NCBI GenBank assembly: GCA_900316075.1
Contig: ONBT01000014.1
Location: 1 to 64,000, forward strand
Direction of reading: 5' to 3'
DNA from: an uncultured Lachnospiraceae bacterium
GTDB taxonomy: Bacteria; Bacillota; Clostridia; Lachnospirales; Lachnospiraceae
DNA: 64,000 nt
A program made the translations under genes and the position numbers. The notes under the pieces were generated by a model. That model was not told the origin of the DNA and searched no databases. It saw only the letters and a program-made list of their open reading frames with translations. This document shows, piece by piece, positions 44,582-53,360 of the stretch (the stretch's first letter is position 1; each line of letters opens with the position of its first letter).

Positions 44582-46021
44582 TCATGCCTTGTCGCAGAGA
44601 TAGGTGATGAACTGCGTTGCCGTGCGGCCGGATATTCCGCCATGCGAAAGTTCCCATGCATTGGCCTGGGCGAGGATTTCTTCGTCCGAAAGGGTGATTT
44701 CCGGATGCCTGCGGGCCAGGGTCAGAACGATATTCTTGAACTCCTTGGGGTCCGGCTTGAAGAAACCGATGGTCACGCCGAAGCGGGCAGAAAGGGAAAG
44801 TTTCTCCTGCACCGTATCGTTCCGGTGAAGGTCGTCTGCAGATGCATCGTTCCGGTCCGACCAGGTCTCCCGGATGAGGTGGCGGCGGTTGCTTGTCGCG
44901 TAGATTACCACATTGTCCGGCTTGGGCTCGAGGCCGCCCTCGATGACCGCCTTTAAGTACTTGTACTCGATTTCAAACTCCTCGAAGGAGAGGTCGTCCA
45001 TGTAGATAATGAAGCGGTAGTTGCGGTTCTTGATCTCCGATATGATTCTGTTCAGGTACTTGAACTCGTGCTTATATACCTCGATCATCCGCAGGCCTTC
45101 CGGGTAGTACTGGTTCAGGATGGCCTTGATGGATGTGGACTTGCCGGTGCCGGCATCGCCGTAAAGTAGACAATTGTTCGCGGCCTTGCCGTGGACGAAG
45201 GCTTCAGTATTTTCAATGAGCTCTCTCTTCTGCTCTTCGTAGCCTACGAGGTCATCCAGGGTCTCATGGCCCCGCGTCGTAATCGGAATCAGAAAGTCGC
45301 TTGAATCGATCTTTCCGGTCCGATCCAGACGGCCGGACAGAATGTCGGCCAGGTCGTCATCAATCCGGAAGGCCTGATTCAGGCCGAACTTGCCGACCCC
45401 GTAATTCTTGTAGAAGGCTGTCACTGCTTCATAAAGGGCGTCCACGCATTCCGTCCCCTTGGCGGCATCTGCTTTGTCCGCTTCTTCCATCGCCGCGGAG
45501 AGCTCGCGGACCTTGTCACTGACATTCTTATTGTAAATCCTCTCGGCCTTCTCCACAGCCTTGTAATTCTGTATAACAGAAAATGCATCTATGTCGAGTT
45601 CCTTCTCCATCGAAGAAAAATCATAATTGAAAAGCTGGCGGAGCACTGCAAGGTCCGCCTTGGCAAACTCATTGACCGAGCCGCCGACAGGGCCGACCTT
45701 TTCGGACACCAGCGTGAAAGGCGTCTCCGTCATGGCAATGAGATAAGCAATATAATTGTGCCAGAGGTTGCCGTCAAAGCCGCAGTCCGTGGCCAGGTCG
45801 AGAAGCTCGTGCACGACTTCATGAATGTCGCTGATCAGGCTCTCCCGCTCCGCCTTCTTTCCCCGGCTGCCTGTGCCTGAGAAATTTTCATTGAGAGAGG
45901 ACTCGTCCGGAGCCTGGTCCGTGAAGGCATCAAACCGGCGGGTGATGTCGGAGAGCTTCTTCAGAATCGGATGCTCCCCCGCCTCCCGGTAGACGACGAG
46001 TTTGGATAAAAGATTGTACAT
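44582..46021 (-). CDS. AAA-type ATPase of the DUF815 family
   Basis: 479 residues. The C-terminal half is an AAA+ ATPase: Walker [14 protein letters not shown], Walker [12 protein letters not shown], sensor ATSNRRHLI and ISGRTATQF at the end. The N-terminal half is helical and variable. DUF815 proteins are widespread in Firmicutes and their role is not established. The start has GGAGG seven bases upstream. A 52-bp repeat array starts 26 bp upstream of the start codon. Confidence 0.86.
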   Translation of the reverse strand: MYNLLSKLVVYREAGEHPILKKLSDITRRFDAFTDQAPDESSLNENFSGTGSRGKKAERESLISDIHEVVHELLDLATDCGFDGNLWHNYIAYLIAMTETPFTLVSEKVGPVGGSVNEFAKADLAVLRQLFNYDFSSMEKELDIDAFSVIQNYKAVEKAERIYNKNVSDKVRELSAAMEEADKADAAKGTECVDALYEAVTAFYKNYGVGKFGLNQAFRIDDDLADILSGRLDRTGKIDSSDFLIPITTRGHETLDDLVGYEEQKRELIENTEAFVHGKAANNCLLYGDAGTGKSTSIKAILNQYYPEGLRMIEVYKHEFKYLNRIISEIKNRNYRFIIYMDDLSFEEFEIEYKYLKAVIEGGLEPKPDNVVIYATSNRRHLIRETWSDRNDASADDLHRNDTVQEKLSLSARFGVTIGFFKPDPKEFKNIVLTLARRHPEITLSDEEILAQANAWELSHGGISGRTATQFITYLCDKA

Positions 46022-46047
46022 GGATGTGCCTCCAATTTCTAGAATAT

Positions 46048-46255
46048 GGGGATGTCATTTGCGAAAAACAAGCTTTTTCTGCCCCCATCAAGCCTCCCTG
46101 GGGATGTCATTTGTAGAAATCTGCCATTTCCCACCCCTGGCAAGCCTTACAGGGGATGTCATTTGCGAAAAACAAGCTTTTTCTGCCCCCATCAAGCCTC
46201 CCTGGGGATGTCATTTGCTGGAAGCAAGCTTTTCTTACCCCCGGCAATTCCTTTA
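46048..46255. repeat. 52-bp tandem array, four units
   Basis: GGGGATGTCATTTG begins at 46048, 46100, 46152 and 46204, an exact 52-bp step. Units carry AAAAA-CAAGC-TTTTT and CCCC(A/C)...GGGG arms. This is the same family as the arrays at 49.1 and 50.4 kb, read on the opposite strand (those contain CAAATGACATCCCC). It fills the gap between the DUF815 and aldo/keto reductase genes. Confidence 0.93.
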
Positions 46256-47353
46256 CTTCATTGCTTCCGCGATACTCTTCATGTGCTCTGAGACCTTGAT
46301 GTGCTGGGGACAGATGTTCTCACACTTTTTGCAGGCGATGCAGTCCGCGGCGCCGTTCCCGGCGCCGACCGCGCTCGCATAGAGCTCGCGCGCCTCCCCG
46401 ATATGCCCTGTCGTAAGCCTTAGGTTTTCGGCGGAGAAGATTTCCGGAATCGGAATCTGCTTCGGACAGCCTTCCGTGCAGTAGTGGCACGCCGTGCAGG
46501 GGATTTCCGGCGAGGCGTTGTAGGCTTTCTGGGCCTTCCTGATTGCTTCCATCTCTTCCTCGGAAAGAGGCTTGAAATCATTCATGAAAGAAGTATTGTC
46601 ATCCACCTGTTCCAGTGTCGACATGCCGGAAAGGCAGGCCAGGAGGCCGTCGAGGGAAGCCGCAAAGCGGATGGCCCAGGAAGCATAAGAAGCGCCCGGA
46701 TTCACTTCATCAAAAATCTTCTTAACTCCGGCCGGGGGATTGGCCAGCTTGCCGCCCTTAACCGGCTCCATGATGACGAGCTGTTTCCCGTACTTCCGGA
46801 CAAGTTCGTAGTTCTGCCGGGCGCAGACCGCCGGGCTTTCCCAGTCGGCGTAATTAATCTGCAGCTGGACGAATTCCACTTCCGGGTGTTCCTTCAGAAG
46901 CTTCTCCAGAAGCTCGGGCTTGTCATGGAAGGAAAAGCCGATATGCCTTATGGTGCCGGCCTTTTTCTGCTCCTGGACGAAGTCCCACAGATGAAACTTT
47001 TCATAGCGCTCGTAATTGTCCGCCTGAATCGAATGCAGGAGATAGTAGTCGAAATACTCTGCTCCGGTTCTTTTCAGTGAAGTGAAGAATTCTTCTTTCG
47101 CGGATTTCTCATTAAGCGAGACGCCGGCCATGAGCTTTGTGGCCAGGGTGTAGGAATCTCTGGGGTGCCTGTCTACAAGGGCCTTCTTCGCAGCAGCCTC
47201 CGAGCCGGGGTAGACAAAGGCCGTATCGAAATAGGTGTACCCCCGGTCGAGAAACATATCGACCATCTCGCTGGTCTTTTTGATGTCAATTCCTAAGCCC
47301 CTCTTGGGCAGGCGCATGAGGCCGAATCCAAGCTTGCCTTTCATATTAGTCAT
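46253..47353 (-). CDS. aldo/keto reductase with C-terminal 2x[4Fe-4S] domain
   Basis: 366 residues. The N-terminal (beta/alpha)8 barrel has the catalytic Asp/Tyr/Lys/His set suggested by YTYFDTAFVYPG, TLATKLM and YLLHSIQ. The C-terminus carries cysteine clusters PCTACHYCTEGCP and CIACKKCENICPQH, as in ferredoxin-like aldo/keto reductases of anaerobes, which may draw electrons from ferredoxin. The physiological substrate is unknown. The start region is ATG-ACT-AAT-ATG, so the dispersed word overlaps the start codon; AAAGGA precedes it. Confidence 0.9.
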   Translation of the reverse strand: MTNMKGKLGFGLMRLPKRGLGIDIKKTSEMVDMFLDRGYTYFDTAFVYPGSEAAAKKALVDRHPRDSYTLATKLMAGVSLNEKSAKEEFFTSLKRTGAEYFDYYLLHSIQADNYERYEKFHLWDFVQEQKKAGTIRHIGFSFHDKPELLEKLLKEHPEVEFVQLQINYADWESPAVCARQNYELVRKYGKQLVIMEPVKGGKLANPPAGVKKIFDEVNPGASYASWAIRFAASLDGLLACLSGMSTLEQVDDNTSFMNDFKPLSEEEMEAIRKAQKAYNASPEIPCTACHYCTEGCPKQIPIPEIFSAENLRLTTGHIGEARELYASAVGAGNGAADCIACKKCENICPQHIKVSEHMKSIAEAMK

Positions 47354-47557
47354 AATCCTTTCAAAAAACGAAATCCGACTGCCGGTGTCTGAAGCATATG
47401 CTGACAGCCCGTCAGAAAACGGGAAACTAAAAATTAAAAAATAGTTTCCCTCTTTTCTTCTTTATGCTATAATACCATGTAACAAAGGGGAAGTGGACAC
47501 CATTTTTCAGTCCGCTATACATTTTCAGGGGGCTGTGCAGCAAACGGTTCACTTCTT

Positions 47558-47571
47558 TGTAAGCACTTACA
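47558..47571 (+). promoter_or_regulatory. cre-like operator before the second GPH transporter
   Basis: TGTAAGCACTTACA lies 22 bp before the ATG and about 90 bp after a TATAAT (47466-47471). This is a sensible place for a catabolite-repression roadblock. Confidence 0.55.
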
Positions 47572-47592
47572 TTTCTATTGGGGGAAAATTCC

Positions 47593-48987
47593 ATGCAGAA
47601 AAAACCACTCACGAAAAAAATCATCTGGCTCTTTGCCATCGGGCAGCTGGGCTGGAGCCTGCTGTCCGCCCTGATTACGAACTGGGTCACGACTTTCTAT
47701 CAGCCGTCCGATGAGATGATTGCCTCCGGGCAGACCATTTTCTTCACCCAGGACCGGGTCATCTTCGGGGCCCTGACTATTCTCGGCGGCATCTTCGCAT
47801 TCGGCCGCATCTGGGACGCCATCACGGACCCGCTGATTGCAAACCTTTCCGACCGGTCGAAAAACCCCAAGGGCCGCCGGATTCCCTTCATGGCAAAGGC
47901 CGCGATTCCCTTCGCGATTTCCGCAGTTCTCATCTACTGGTGCCCGATTGACCACGAGTCGCCCGTAAACGGAATCTGGGTCTTCGTCATGATGATTCTT
48001 TTCTACCTCTTCATGACGATCTACTGCACGCCTTATAATTCGCTGATTGCCGAGCTTTCCGGCACCCAGAAGGAACTCACCGACATCTCGACAGCCATTT
48101 CCTTCACCTTCATTTTCGGCTCGGCCTTAGGTTATGCAGCACCTTATATCTGGGGAGCCTTCACGCCCGCCCTCGGCCGGGTCATGGCCATCCGGGTGAC
48201 CTTCATTATTCTCGCGGCCATCGGCCTTGTCTGCCTGCTGGTGCCCGTCTTCGGAATCAATGAAAAAGAATACGTCCGCGTTCAGGAAACGGCCATCGAT
48301 GCGAAGTCGAACGTCTTCCAGTCCCTGGGCAAGACCTTCAAAAACAAGGATTTCGACGTTTTCGTTGCTTCCGACGTCTGCTACTGGGTTGCCATCACGA
48401 TGTTCCAAACCGGCCTTCCCTTCTTCGTCACAAGCCTGATGAAGCTGCCGGAGGCCATGAACACGACCCTTTACATCGCGATGACCCTCCTGTCCGTCGC
48501 CTGCTATGTGCCTGTCAACAAGATTTACGGCACCGGAAAAATTCAGAAGAAGCACATGATCATGTTCGCCTTCGTCCAGTTCGCCTGTGTCTACATTCTG
48601 ACGGCCTTCTCCCGCGGCACTGCGGACACGAACCAGGGCCTGATCTTCGGCGTCCTCGTCGTCGTCTTCGCGGCCATTCCCATGGCCATCCTGGGCATCC
48701 TGCCTCAGACCATCGTCGCCGACGTCGCGAAAGAAGACGAAATCAAGACCGGCGAGAACCGCGACGGCATGTTCTTCGCGGCCCGCACCTTCTCGATGAA
48801 GCTGGGCCAGGCCATTGCGACGGTCATCTTCACCTCCCTCGCCACCATCGGCCGCCACAACGCGACCGGCGGCACGGGCTACCGGCTCTCCGCCATCATC
48901 GCGGCCATCCTCTGCTTCGCCGCCGCCGTCGTTCTCTCCTTCTACAACGAGAAGCGGGTCATGGCGACGCTGAAAGAGCATGAATAA
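47593..48987 (+). CDS. GPH-family sugar:cation symporter (MFS)
   Basis: 464 residues, twelve helices. FGRIWDAITDPLIANLSDRS is the GPH loop 2-3 signature, and IFGVLVVVFAAIPMAILGILPQ and ADVAKEDEIKTGENRDGMFFA the late-family motifs. The substrate is probably a beta-glycoside or glucuronide, undetermined. ATG 47593 follows GGGGGAAA; a TTG five codons upstream is unlikely. The stop codon is embedded in the dispersed word AATAATATAA (48983-48992). It is a single gene with promoter, cre and terminator. Confidence 0.88.
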   Translation: MQKKPLTKKIIWLFAIGQLGWSLLSALITNWVTTFYQPSDEMIASGQTIFFTQDRVIFGALTILGGIFAFGRIWDAITDPLIANLSDRSKNPKGRRIPFMAKAAIPFAISAVLIYWCPIDHESPVNGIWVFVMMILFYLFMTIYCTPYNSLIAELSGTQKELTDISTAISFTFIFGSALGYAAPYIWGAFTPALGRVMAIRVTFIILAAIGLVCLLVPVFGINEKEYVRVQETAIDAKSNVFQSLGKTFKNKDFDVFVASDVCYWVAITMFQTGLPFFVTSLMKLPEAMNTTLYIAMTLLSVACYVPVNKIYGTGKIQKKHMIMFAFVQFACVYILTAFSRGTADTNQGLIFGVLVVVFAAIPMAILGILPQTIVADVAKEDEIKTGENRDGMFFAARTFSMKLGQAIATVIFTSLATIGRHNATGGTGYRLSAIIAAILCFAAAVVLSFYNEKRVMATLKEHE

Positions 48988-49016
48988 TATAAACCGCAAA
49001 CTTTTCTGAAACGTTC

Positions 49017-49055
49017 CGGGGCGCCGGGCCACATAGTGGCCCGGCGCCCCGTCTT
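49017..49055 (+). terminator. terminator of the second GPH transporter gene
   Basis: A perfect 16-bp stem CGGGGCGCCGGGCCAC / GTGGCCCGGCGCCCCG, loop ATA, followed by TCTTTT. Confidence 0.93.
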
Positions 49056-49090
49056 TTCTGCGGAAAGTATGAAGCTAGTGGGTAAGGGAG

Positions 49091-49476
49091 GCAATTCTTG
49101 GTATCATCTCGCAAACGGCATCCCCGCTAGGTCTCGCCCGGGGCAATTCTTGTCCTTCTCCCGCAAACGACATCCCCGGCAAGCTCCGAGCGGGGCAATT
49201 CTTGCTCCCTTCTCACAAATGACATCCTAAAAATCAGGTAAAGTTCCCCCGGATCAGATTCTCCACTTCCTGCAAATCTAACGGGCGATTGGATTTCTCC
49301 CGCAAACGACATCCCCGACAGGCTCTGCGCGGGGCAATTCTTGCCCTTTTCCCGCAAACGACATCCCCGACAGGCTCTGCGCGGGGCAATTCTTGCCCTT
49401 CTCCCGCAAACGACATCCCCGCCAAGTCCCGCGCGGGGCAATTCTTGCTCCCTTCTCACAAATGACATCCTAAAAA
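49091..49476. repeat. 52-bp array downstream of the PD-(D/E)XK gene, with captured gene tail
   Basis: GCAATTCTTG starts at 49091, 49143, 49195, 49334, 49386 and 49438; the step is 52 bp except for one 139-bp interval. That interval holds a second copy of the nuclease gene's 3' end: 49195-49294 repeats 49438-49537 with one mismatch, a 243-bp offset. CCCCG...CGGGG arms close a variable loop in every unit. Confidence 0.93.
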
Positions 49477-50250
49477 TCAGGTAAATTTCCCCCGGATCAG
49501 ATTCTCCACTTCCTGCAAATCTAACGGGCGATTGGATGTTTCATATGTCATAAGCAATGTATCACCAGGTACATATCCCATTTGCAAATATGTACAGACC
49601 TTGGTCCCGGCATTTGCAGCATATGATGAATTATCCATCAGACCGAAATGTTCCCAAAGGAATATCTTGTGAGTCCTAGGGTGCATAATTGTAAAGTCAG
49701 GGAAACAGGGGCCGGAAGGAGTTTCCAACAAGCATTCATAGCGATATGGAACTCCGTATTTCTCCAGTGTCATCGCAATCAGCAGTTCAGATTTTGAACG
49801 CACTAGAGTGCCGGCGTTTGTCTTGAATTTCAAATTCTCCGGGTAAGAAGGATTTGTAGAAAAAGGCTCTTTTTTCCACTGCTCCACACTTTTGTCATGG
49901 ACACCCAAGAGGTCACAGTACTCCCTGTTTGAAAGCAGCTTCTCCATATGGCTTGTCTTGCTGCGAAAAGCATTCAAATATTGCTGGCAGGCTAGAATTT
50001 CTGCCCGTACCTCTGCAAGTCTCGCCTTTCGCCAGCCAAGTGTGGCAAGCTTGACAGCAAGCTCGCGCTGACTTTTCGAAAGATATTTTCGTTCTTCACC
50101 TTCAATGACATACCACTTGTTTTTGTGGCCACTGGAATAGATCACAAGCCTCTTTTCGCCGTTTTTGTCTGCTGAGATTGCCTTCTCCAGTTTCTTCTGC
50201 TCGCGAAGAAGCGCTCGCAGATCCTGCTCCACCTGCTGAACTCTTGACAT
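49477..50250 (-). CDS. PD-(D/E)XK nuclease-superfamily-like protein
   Basis: 257 residues. The N-terminal third is a helical/coiled region (VEQDLRALLREQKKLEKAI, later LAEVRAEILACQQYL). The C-terminal part has the order expected of a PD-(D/E)XK fold: RSKSELLIAMTLEKYGVPYRYE (first Glu), then PCFPDFTIMHP (the PD), then IFLWEHFGLMD, where WEH takes the (D/E)XK position with His for Lys. Similar stand-alone proteins occur in many Clostridia; none is characterised to my knowledge. It lies between two arrays of one 52-bp repeat family, and its last 20 codons are copied into the downstream array. Nuclease activity is inferred, not shown. Confidence 0.72.
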   Translation of the reverse strand: MSRVQQVEQDLRALLREQKKLEKAISADKNGEKRLVIYSSGHKNKWYVIEGEERKYLSKSQRELAVKLATLGWRKARLAEVRAEILACQQYLNAFRSKTSHMEKLLSNREYCDLLGVHDKSVEQWKKEPFSTNPSYPENLKFKTNAGTLVRSKSELLIAMTLEKYGVPYRYECLLETPSGPCFPDFTIMHPRTHKIFLWEHFGLMDNSSYAANAGTKVCTYLQMGYVPGDTLLMTYETSNRPLDLQEVENLIRGKFT

Positions 50251-50447
50251 AATAGATTTGCCTCCTGACTTGAAAATAGAATTGAAAATTGAAATGAGAT
50301 AAAGAATTGCAAAAGAGAGATTTGATATGGTACATATTTATGTAATGTTTCTGCAATATCTATATCATATTTTAGCGGCCATGTAAATACCTGATGCAAA
50401 AAAAGTTAAAAACTGGAAAACGGCTTACCTGCAAGACTCCGCTTGGA

Positions 50448-50855
50448 ACAATTGTTGCCTGCTTTTTACAAACGACAGCTCCGACAGACGGCGCGCGGGG
50501 CAATTCTTGCCTTCATCCCGCAAATGACATCCCCAGCAGGCTTCGCATGGGGCAAAAATTGTCCAATGCATGCAAACGACATCCCCAGTAAGCCTTGCGC
50601 GGGGCAATTCTTGCCTTCTTCCCACAAATGACATTCCCGGCAGGCTTCGCCTGGGGCATTTCTTGTCTCCTTCTCGCAAATGACATCCCCACCAAGCCCC
50701 GTGTGGGGCAATTCTTACTCGCTCCATGCAAATGACATCCCCGCTAGGTCTCGCGTGGGGCAATTCTTGCCTGCTGCTCGCAAACGGCATCCCCAACCGA
50801 CGCCATGTGGGGCAATTCTTTTTCCATCTCCGCAAATGACATCCCTGTTCTTGCA
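50448..50855. repeat. 52-bp array upstream of the PD-(D/E)XK gene, eight units
   Basis: Unit starts fall at 50448, 50500, 50552, 50604, 50656, 50708, 50760 and 50812, an exact 52-bp step with no slippage. Conserved blocks are GCAATTCTTG and GCAAATGACATCCCC. Between them are 9-10 variable bases, and a loop closed by CCCC(A/G)...(T/C)GGGG. The closing pair changes together (A with T, G with C or T) in most units, which argues for selection on a hairpin. Confidence 0.95.
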
Positions 50856-50861
50856 AAAAAT

Positions 50862-50889
50862 CGGGGCGCCCGCATTCGCGGGCGCCCCG
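50862..50889 (-). terminator. terminator of the sortase gene cluster
   Basis: CGGGGCGCCCGC / GCGGGCGCCCCG with loop ATTC, followed on the minus strand by ATTTTTTGC. Confidence 0.92.
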
Positions 50890-50935
50890 GACAGAACTCA
50901 TTTCCTTTCATTTTTTGCAATTTCTTACCGACATG

Positions 50936-51715
50936 TCAATTTCCCAGGTAGTGCTCCTCCCCGCTCTCTGCTCCCATCGGAGTCATGCGGGTGACGAGGA
51001 CATTGCGGCCGTTCGTGAAGGCGGAGTCACAGGTGATAAGGGCCGCATAGCGGTCGTCGGCCGCAGGGACATAATTTTGTGAATAGACGGCCCGGGTCTT
51101 CATATCTGATGCGAAAGCAGTCTTGTCGGAGATGGTCCGTTTGGGGCCGGTGAAGGTGTCGTCGTAGGCGTCTTCCTTCATCAGGGCCACGATATCCAGA
51201 TGGTAGGTTTCATCGGCAAGCCAGATAGTCCCGGTCAGATGCTGGTCGAAGTAGCTTTTGTCCTTGTATTTGGCGATGTCGCCGAACATGCCTCCATTGT
51301 CCATGTGGTGGCCGTAGATGATATTGTACTCGTCTGAAAGATCAGGGGAATCCGCGCTGTCCAGATAGATACAGCCATGCAGGGCATAGTTTCCGTATAT
51401 GTCGGTATTCAGGTATTCCATATTGTCGCTGCCCTGCAGGAGGGGATAGTCGATGTGGGTCCCGTCAATCTGAATCCAGCCGATGATGTCCGGATTGATG
51501 GCCTGCAGCTCAGAGAGATTCATCCCTTTCTGCCCCGGCGTCGGATGGTAGTCCTCAATTCCGGTCTTGTCAAAGGCGGAGCTATAGATCATCCAGGTGT
51601 GCCACAGGGTATAGCCTCCCAGAAGGAAGAACATGACGCAGACAATCTCCAGGGTCAGCCGGATGGCCTTGTTTCCGGCCTTTGAGAATCCGGCCCAGAA
51701 GCGCATCGTATCCAT
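50936..51715 (-). CDS. class B sortase
   Basis: 259 residues. One N-terminal membrane helix (about 20-45, LEIVCVMFFLLGGYTL) is followed by the sortase beta-barrel. The catalytic His is in IIYGHHMDNGGMF, the Cys in YAALITCDSAF and the Arg in NVLVTRMTP. NPDIIGWIQIDGTHIDYPLLQ and the extra helices mark class B. Class B sortases either anchor single proteins or, in the streptococcal FCT region, polymerise pili. Here the upstream pilin-like paralogues and SipA-like protein favour the second. AGGAGG precedes ATG. It is last in the cluster. Confidence 0.93.
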   Translation of the reverse strand: MDTMRFWAGFSKAGNKAIRLTLEIVCVMFFLLGGYTLWHTWMIYSSAFDKTGIEDYHPTPGQKGMNLSELQAINPDIIGWIQIDGTHIDYPLLQGSDNMEYLNTDIYGNYALHGCIYLDSADSPDLSDEYNIIYGHHMDNGGMFGDIAKYKDKSYFDQHLTGTIWLADETYHLDIVALMKEDAYDDTFTGPKRTISDKTAFASDMKTRAVYSQNYVPAADDRYAALITCDSAFTNGRNVLVTRMTPMGAESGEEHYLGN

Positions 51716-51733
51716 GATCTTCCTCCTTTCTAA

Positions 51734-51975
51734 TCGAGTAGGAGGATTTCATCCCCTACTCGATCCAGCAACGCTGCAGTCAGCTCATAGCCTGCGGCTG
51801 TTTCGCTGATTGCAGTCGTCAAGGAGCTCGATTTACATGCAAGCATGTATCGAGCTCCTTGGCTCGTTGCCTACAAAAACACTTCCGCCGCCTGTGACAG
51901 CGGCGGAAGCAAAGCCCCATTCGAGCTGGCCATATAGACCGACCGGACGGGGAGACCCAGCGGGGTCGGCCCCGC
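51734..51975 (-). promoter_or_regulatory. hairpin-rich gap between pilin 2 and sortase
   Basis: Four inverted repeats: ATCGAGTAG.../...CTACTCGAT (51734-51765), CAAGGAGCTCGAT.../...TCGAGCTCCTTG (about 51819-51862), CTTCCGCCGC/GCGGCGGAAG (about 51885-51911), and a GACCCAGCGGGGTC-type stem near 51955. No gene fits. They could act as an attenuator that keeps sortase expression below that of the pilins. Confidence 0.6.
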
Positions 51976-51993
51976 AGGGCAATTCATCAATGT

Positions 51994-53355
51994 TTAACGA
52001 AAATCATAGCGGGTGTCCGCTAAGGCTCTCTTCTTCGATGCAGCAAGGGCAGCCAGAATAGCAGCTGCTACAGCTACCATCAGAGCCGCGGGAGCTGTCC
52101 GCCGGATGACACCGACGACGATCAGCTGGTTGGGATCGAAGATGACGAAGCGGGCTGTCTGAACGGCTGCCGCCGTGTTGGATGTGACGCCGTAATCGAT
52201 ATCCGCAGTCGTACGGGTATCCTTATTTTCTTCGTACGCCTTGTACTTGTACTTGTCGGCATAGGAGCTGGAGAAGAAGGCCGTCATATCCTCCACATCG
52301 GTGACCTGGTCGGCATCGAGACCATAGAAGATGGCAGGTCCGTACTGGGAGCGGATATCCGAGTCGCCGACTCCAGCCTTCTTCAGCTGCGAAAAGTCAA
52401 TGGTCGCAGAATACTTGACTCCGGCCGGCATCCCGAAAATTACCAGACTGGAATTCTGATCGAAGGTACCAGTCAATCCGCATACATTATCTTTGTCATC
52501 GGCCATCTGGTACGCACCTGTCACAGCAGTATCTTCCTTCCATGACCGGCCCTTGTCGTCAACGGACTTCAGAATATCAGCTGCCGATGTGAAATAGGAA
52601 GGGAAGTTCGTAAGCTTGATAGAATATGCAAATCCGCCGTGCAAGCTGTCCCAGTTCTTGCCGATGTAGTCGGAGGATACAACGATGTCGGAGACATTGT
52701 ACTTGATGCCGCCGTCATCGCCCACATAACCATCCAGCTTGTTGGTCCCGGCTGCATCCCAGAAGGCAATGCCGGTGATTTGCTGTTTCGAGTCCGTGGA
52801 AACGTCAAGCAGTCTGGTAGTATCCGAAGGCAGGGTGAAATCGGTCTGGGTGGAATTCAGAAGGTTCGTTGTATCGGAACCCACAAAAATACCGGAAATA
52901 ATAATCCGATAACGGTAGACCTTGCTGGCGCCATATGTAGGAGCAGACGTTCCGTCAGTTTGAGGCAGAATCGTCGAAGCGGCAACCGCATAGGTAATCT
53001 TCCCTGTCGTATCGGTTGTGTCCGCTGCAATTGTCACTTTTTTATCCAGAACTGAGGTAGCCCCCAGTACATTTCCCTGAGGGAAATCCGCCAGAGACTT
53101 GACGTAACGGGAATCATTGGCCGGAAGGGCGGATGAATCCGTGACCGGGGTCAGCAGGTATTCAACCGTGATCTTAGGCGTCATTACATTACTCGTATGG
53201 GACCCGTCCGTCACATCGTTGATGATAATCTCCTGGTCAAAGGAGCTGAGGGCGGCTGCCTTCACAGGCATAGCCGGGATTGCCGGAATCATACCGACGG
53301 CAAGTACTGCTGCTGCCGCCGCGGCCGTCAGGCCTTTCACAAATTTCTTCATCAT
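51994..53355 (-). CDS. pilin-like surface protein 2 with degenerate sorting signal
   Basis: 453 residues. Signal peptide (MMKKFVKGLTAAAAAAVLAV...VKA), then a domain opening with EIIINDVTDGSHTSNVMTPK and EYLLTPV, as in the streptococcal T-antigen/Spy0128-type isopeptide pilin domains. A second conserved part begins near SSDYIGKNWDSLHGGFAYS. The C-terminus is sorting-signal shaped: FDPNQLIVVG, a 20-residue hydrophobic helix, then basic KKRALADTRYDFR. LIVVG stands where LPXTG would be. It is a paralogue of the upstream gene. The start is the ATG eight bases after GGAGG. Confidence 0.82.
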   Translation of the reverse strand: MMKKFVKGLTAAAAAAVLAVGMIPAIPAMPVKAAALSSFDQEIIINDVTDGSHTSNVMTPKITVEYLLTPVTDSSALPANDSRYVKSLADFPQGNVLGATSVLDKKVTIAADTTDTTGKITYAVAASTILPQTDGTSAPTYGASKVYRYRIIISGIFVGSDTTNLLNSTQTDFTLPSDTTRLLDVSTDSKQQITGIAFWDAAGTNKLDGYVGDDGGIKYNVSDIVVSSDYIGKNWDSLHGGFAYSIKLTNFPSYFTSAADILKSVDDKGRSWKEDTAVTGAYQMADDKDNVCGLTGTFDQNSSLVIFGMPAGVKYSATIDFSQLKKAGVGDSDIRSQYGPAIFYGLDADQVTDVEDMTAFFSSSYADKYKYKAYEENKDTRTTADIDYGVTSNTAAAVQTARFVIFDPNQLIVVGVIRRTAPAALMVAVAAAILAALAASKKRALADTRYDFR

Positions 53356-53360
53356 AATTA

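Noticed and set aside
49127-49468. Minus-strand open frame of 113 codons across the 52-bp array
   Set aside because: It is made entirely of repeat units, with Cys/Arg-rich non-protein composition, and has no ribosome site. The frame stays open because the units rarely contain stops.
50448-50855. CRISPR array
   Set aside because: The 52-bp units have no constant repeat with unique spacers; conserved and variable parts are interleaved and all units are related. No cas genes were seen.
50425-50901. Minus-strand open frame of 158 codons across the upstream array
   Set aside because: Same reason. 52 is not a multiple of three, so the repeated amino-acid phrases rotate through all frames, which no real repeat protein would do.
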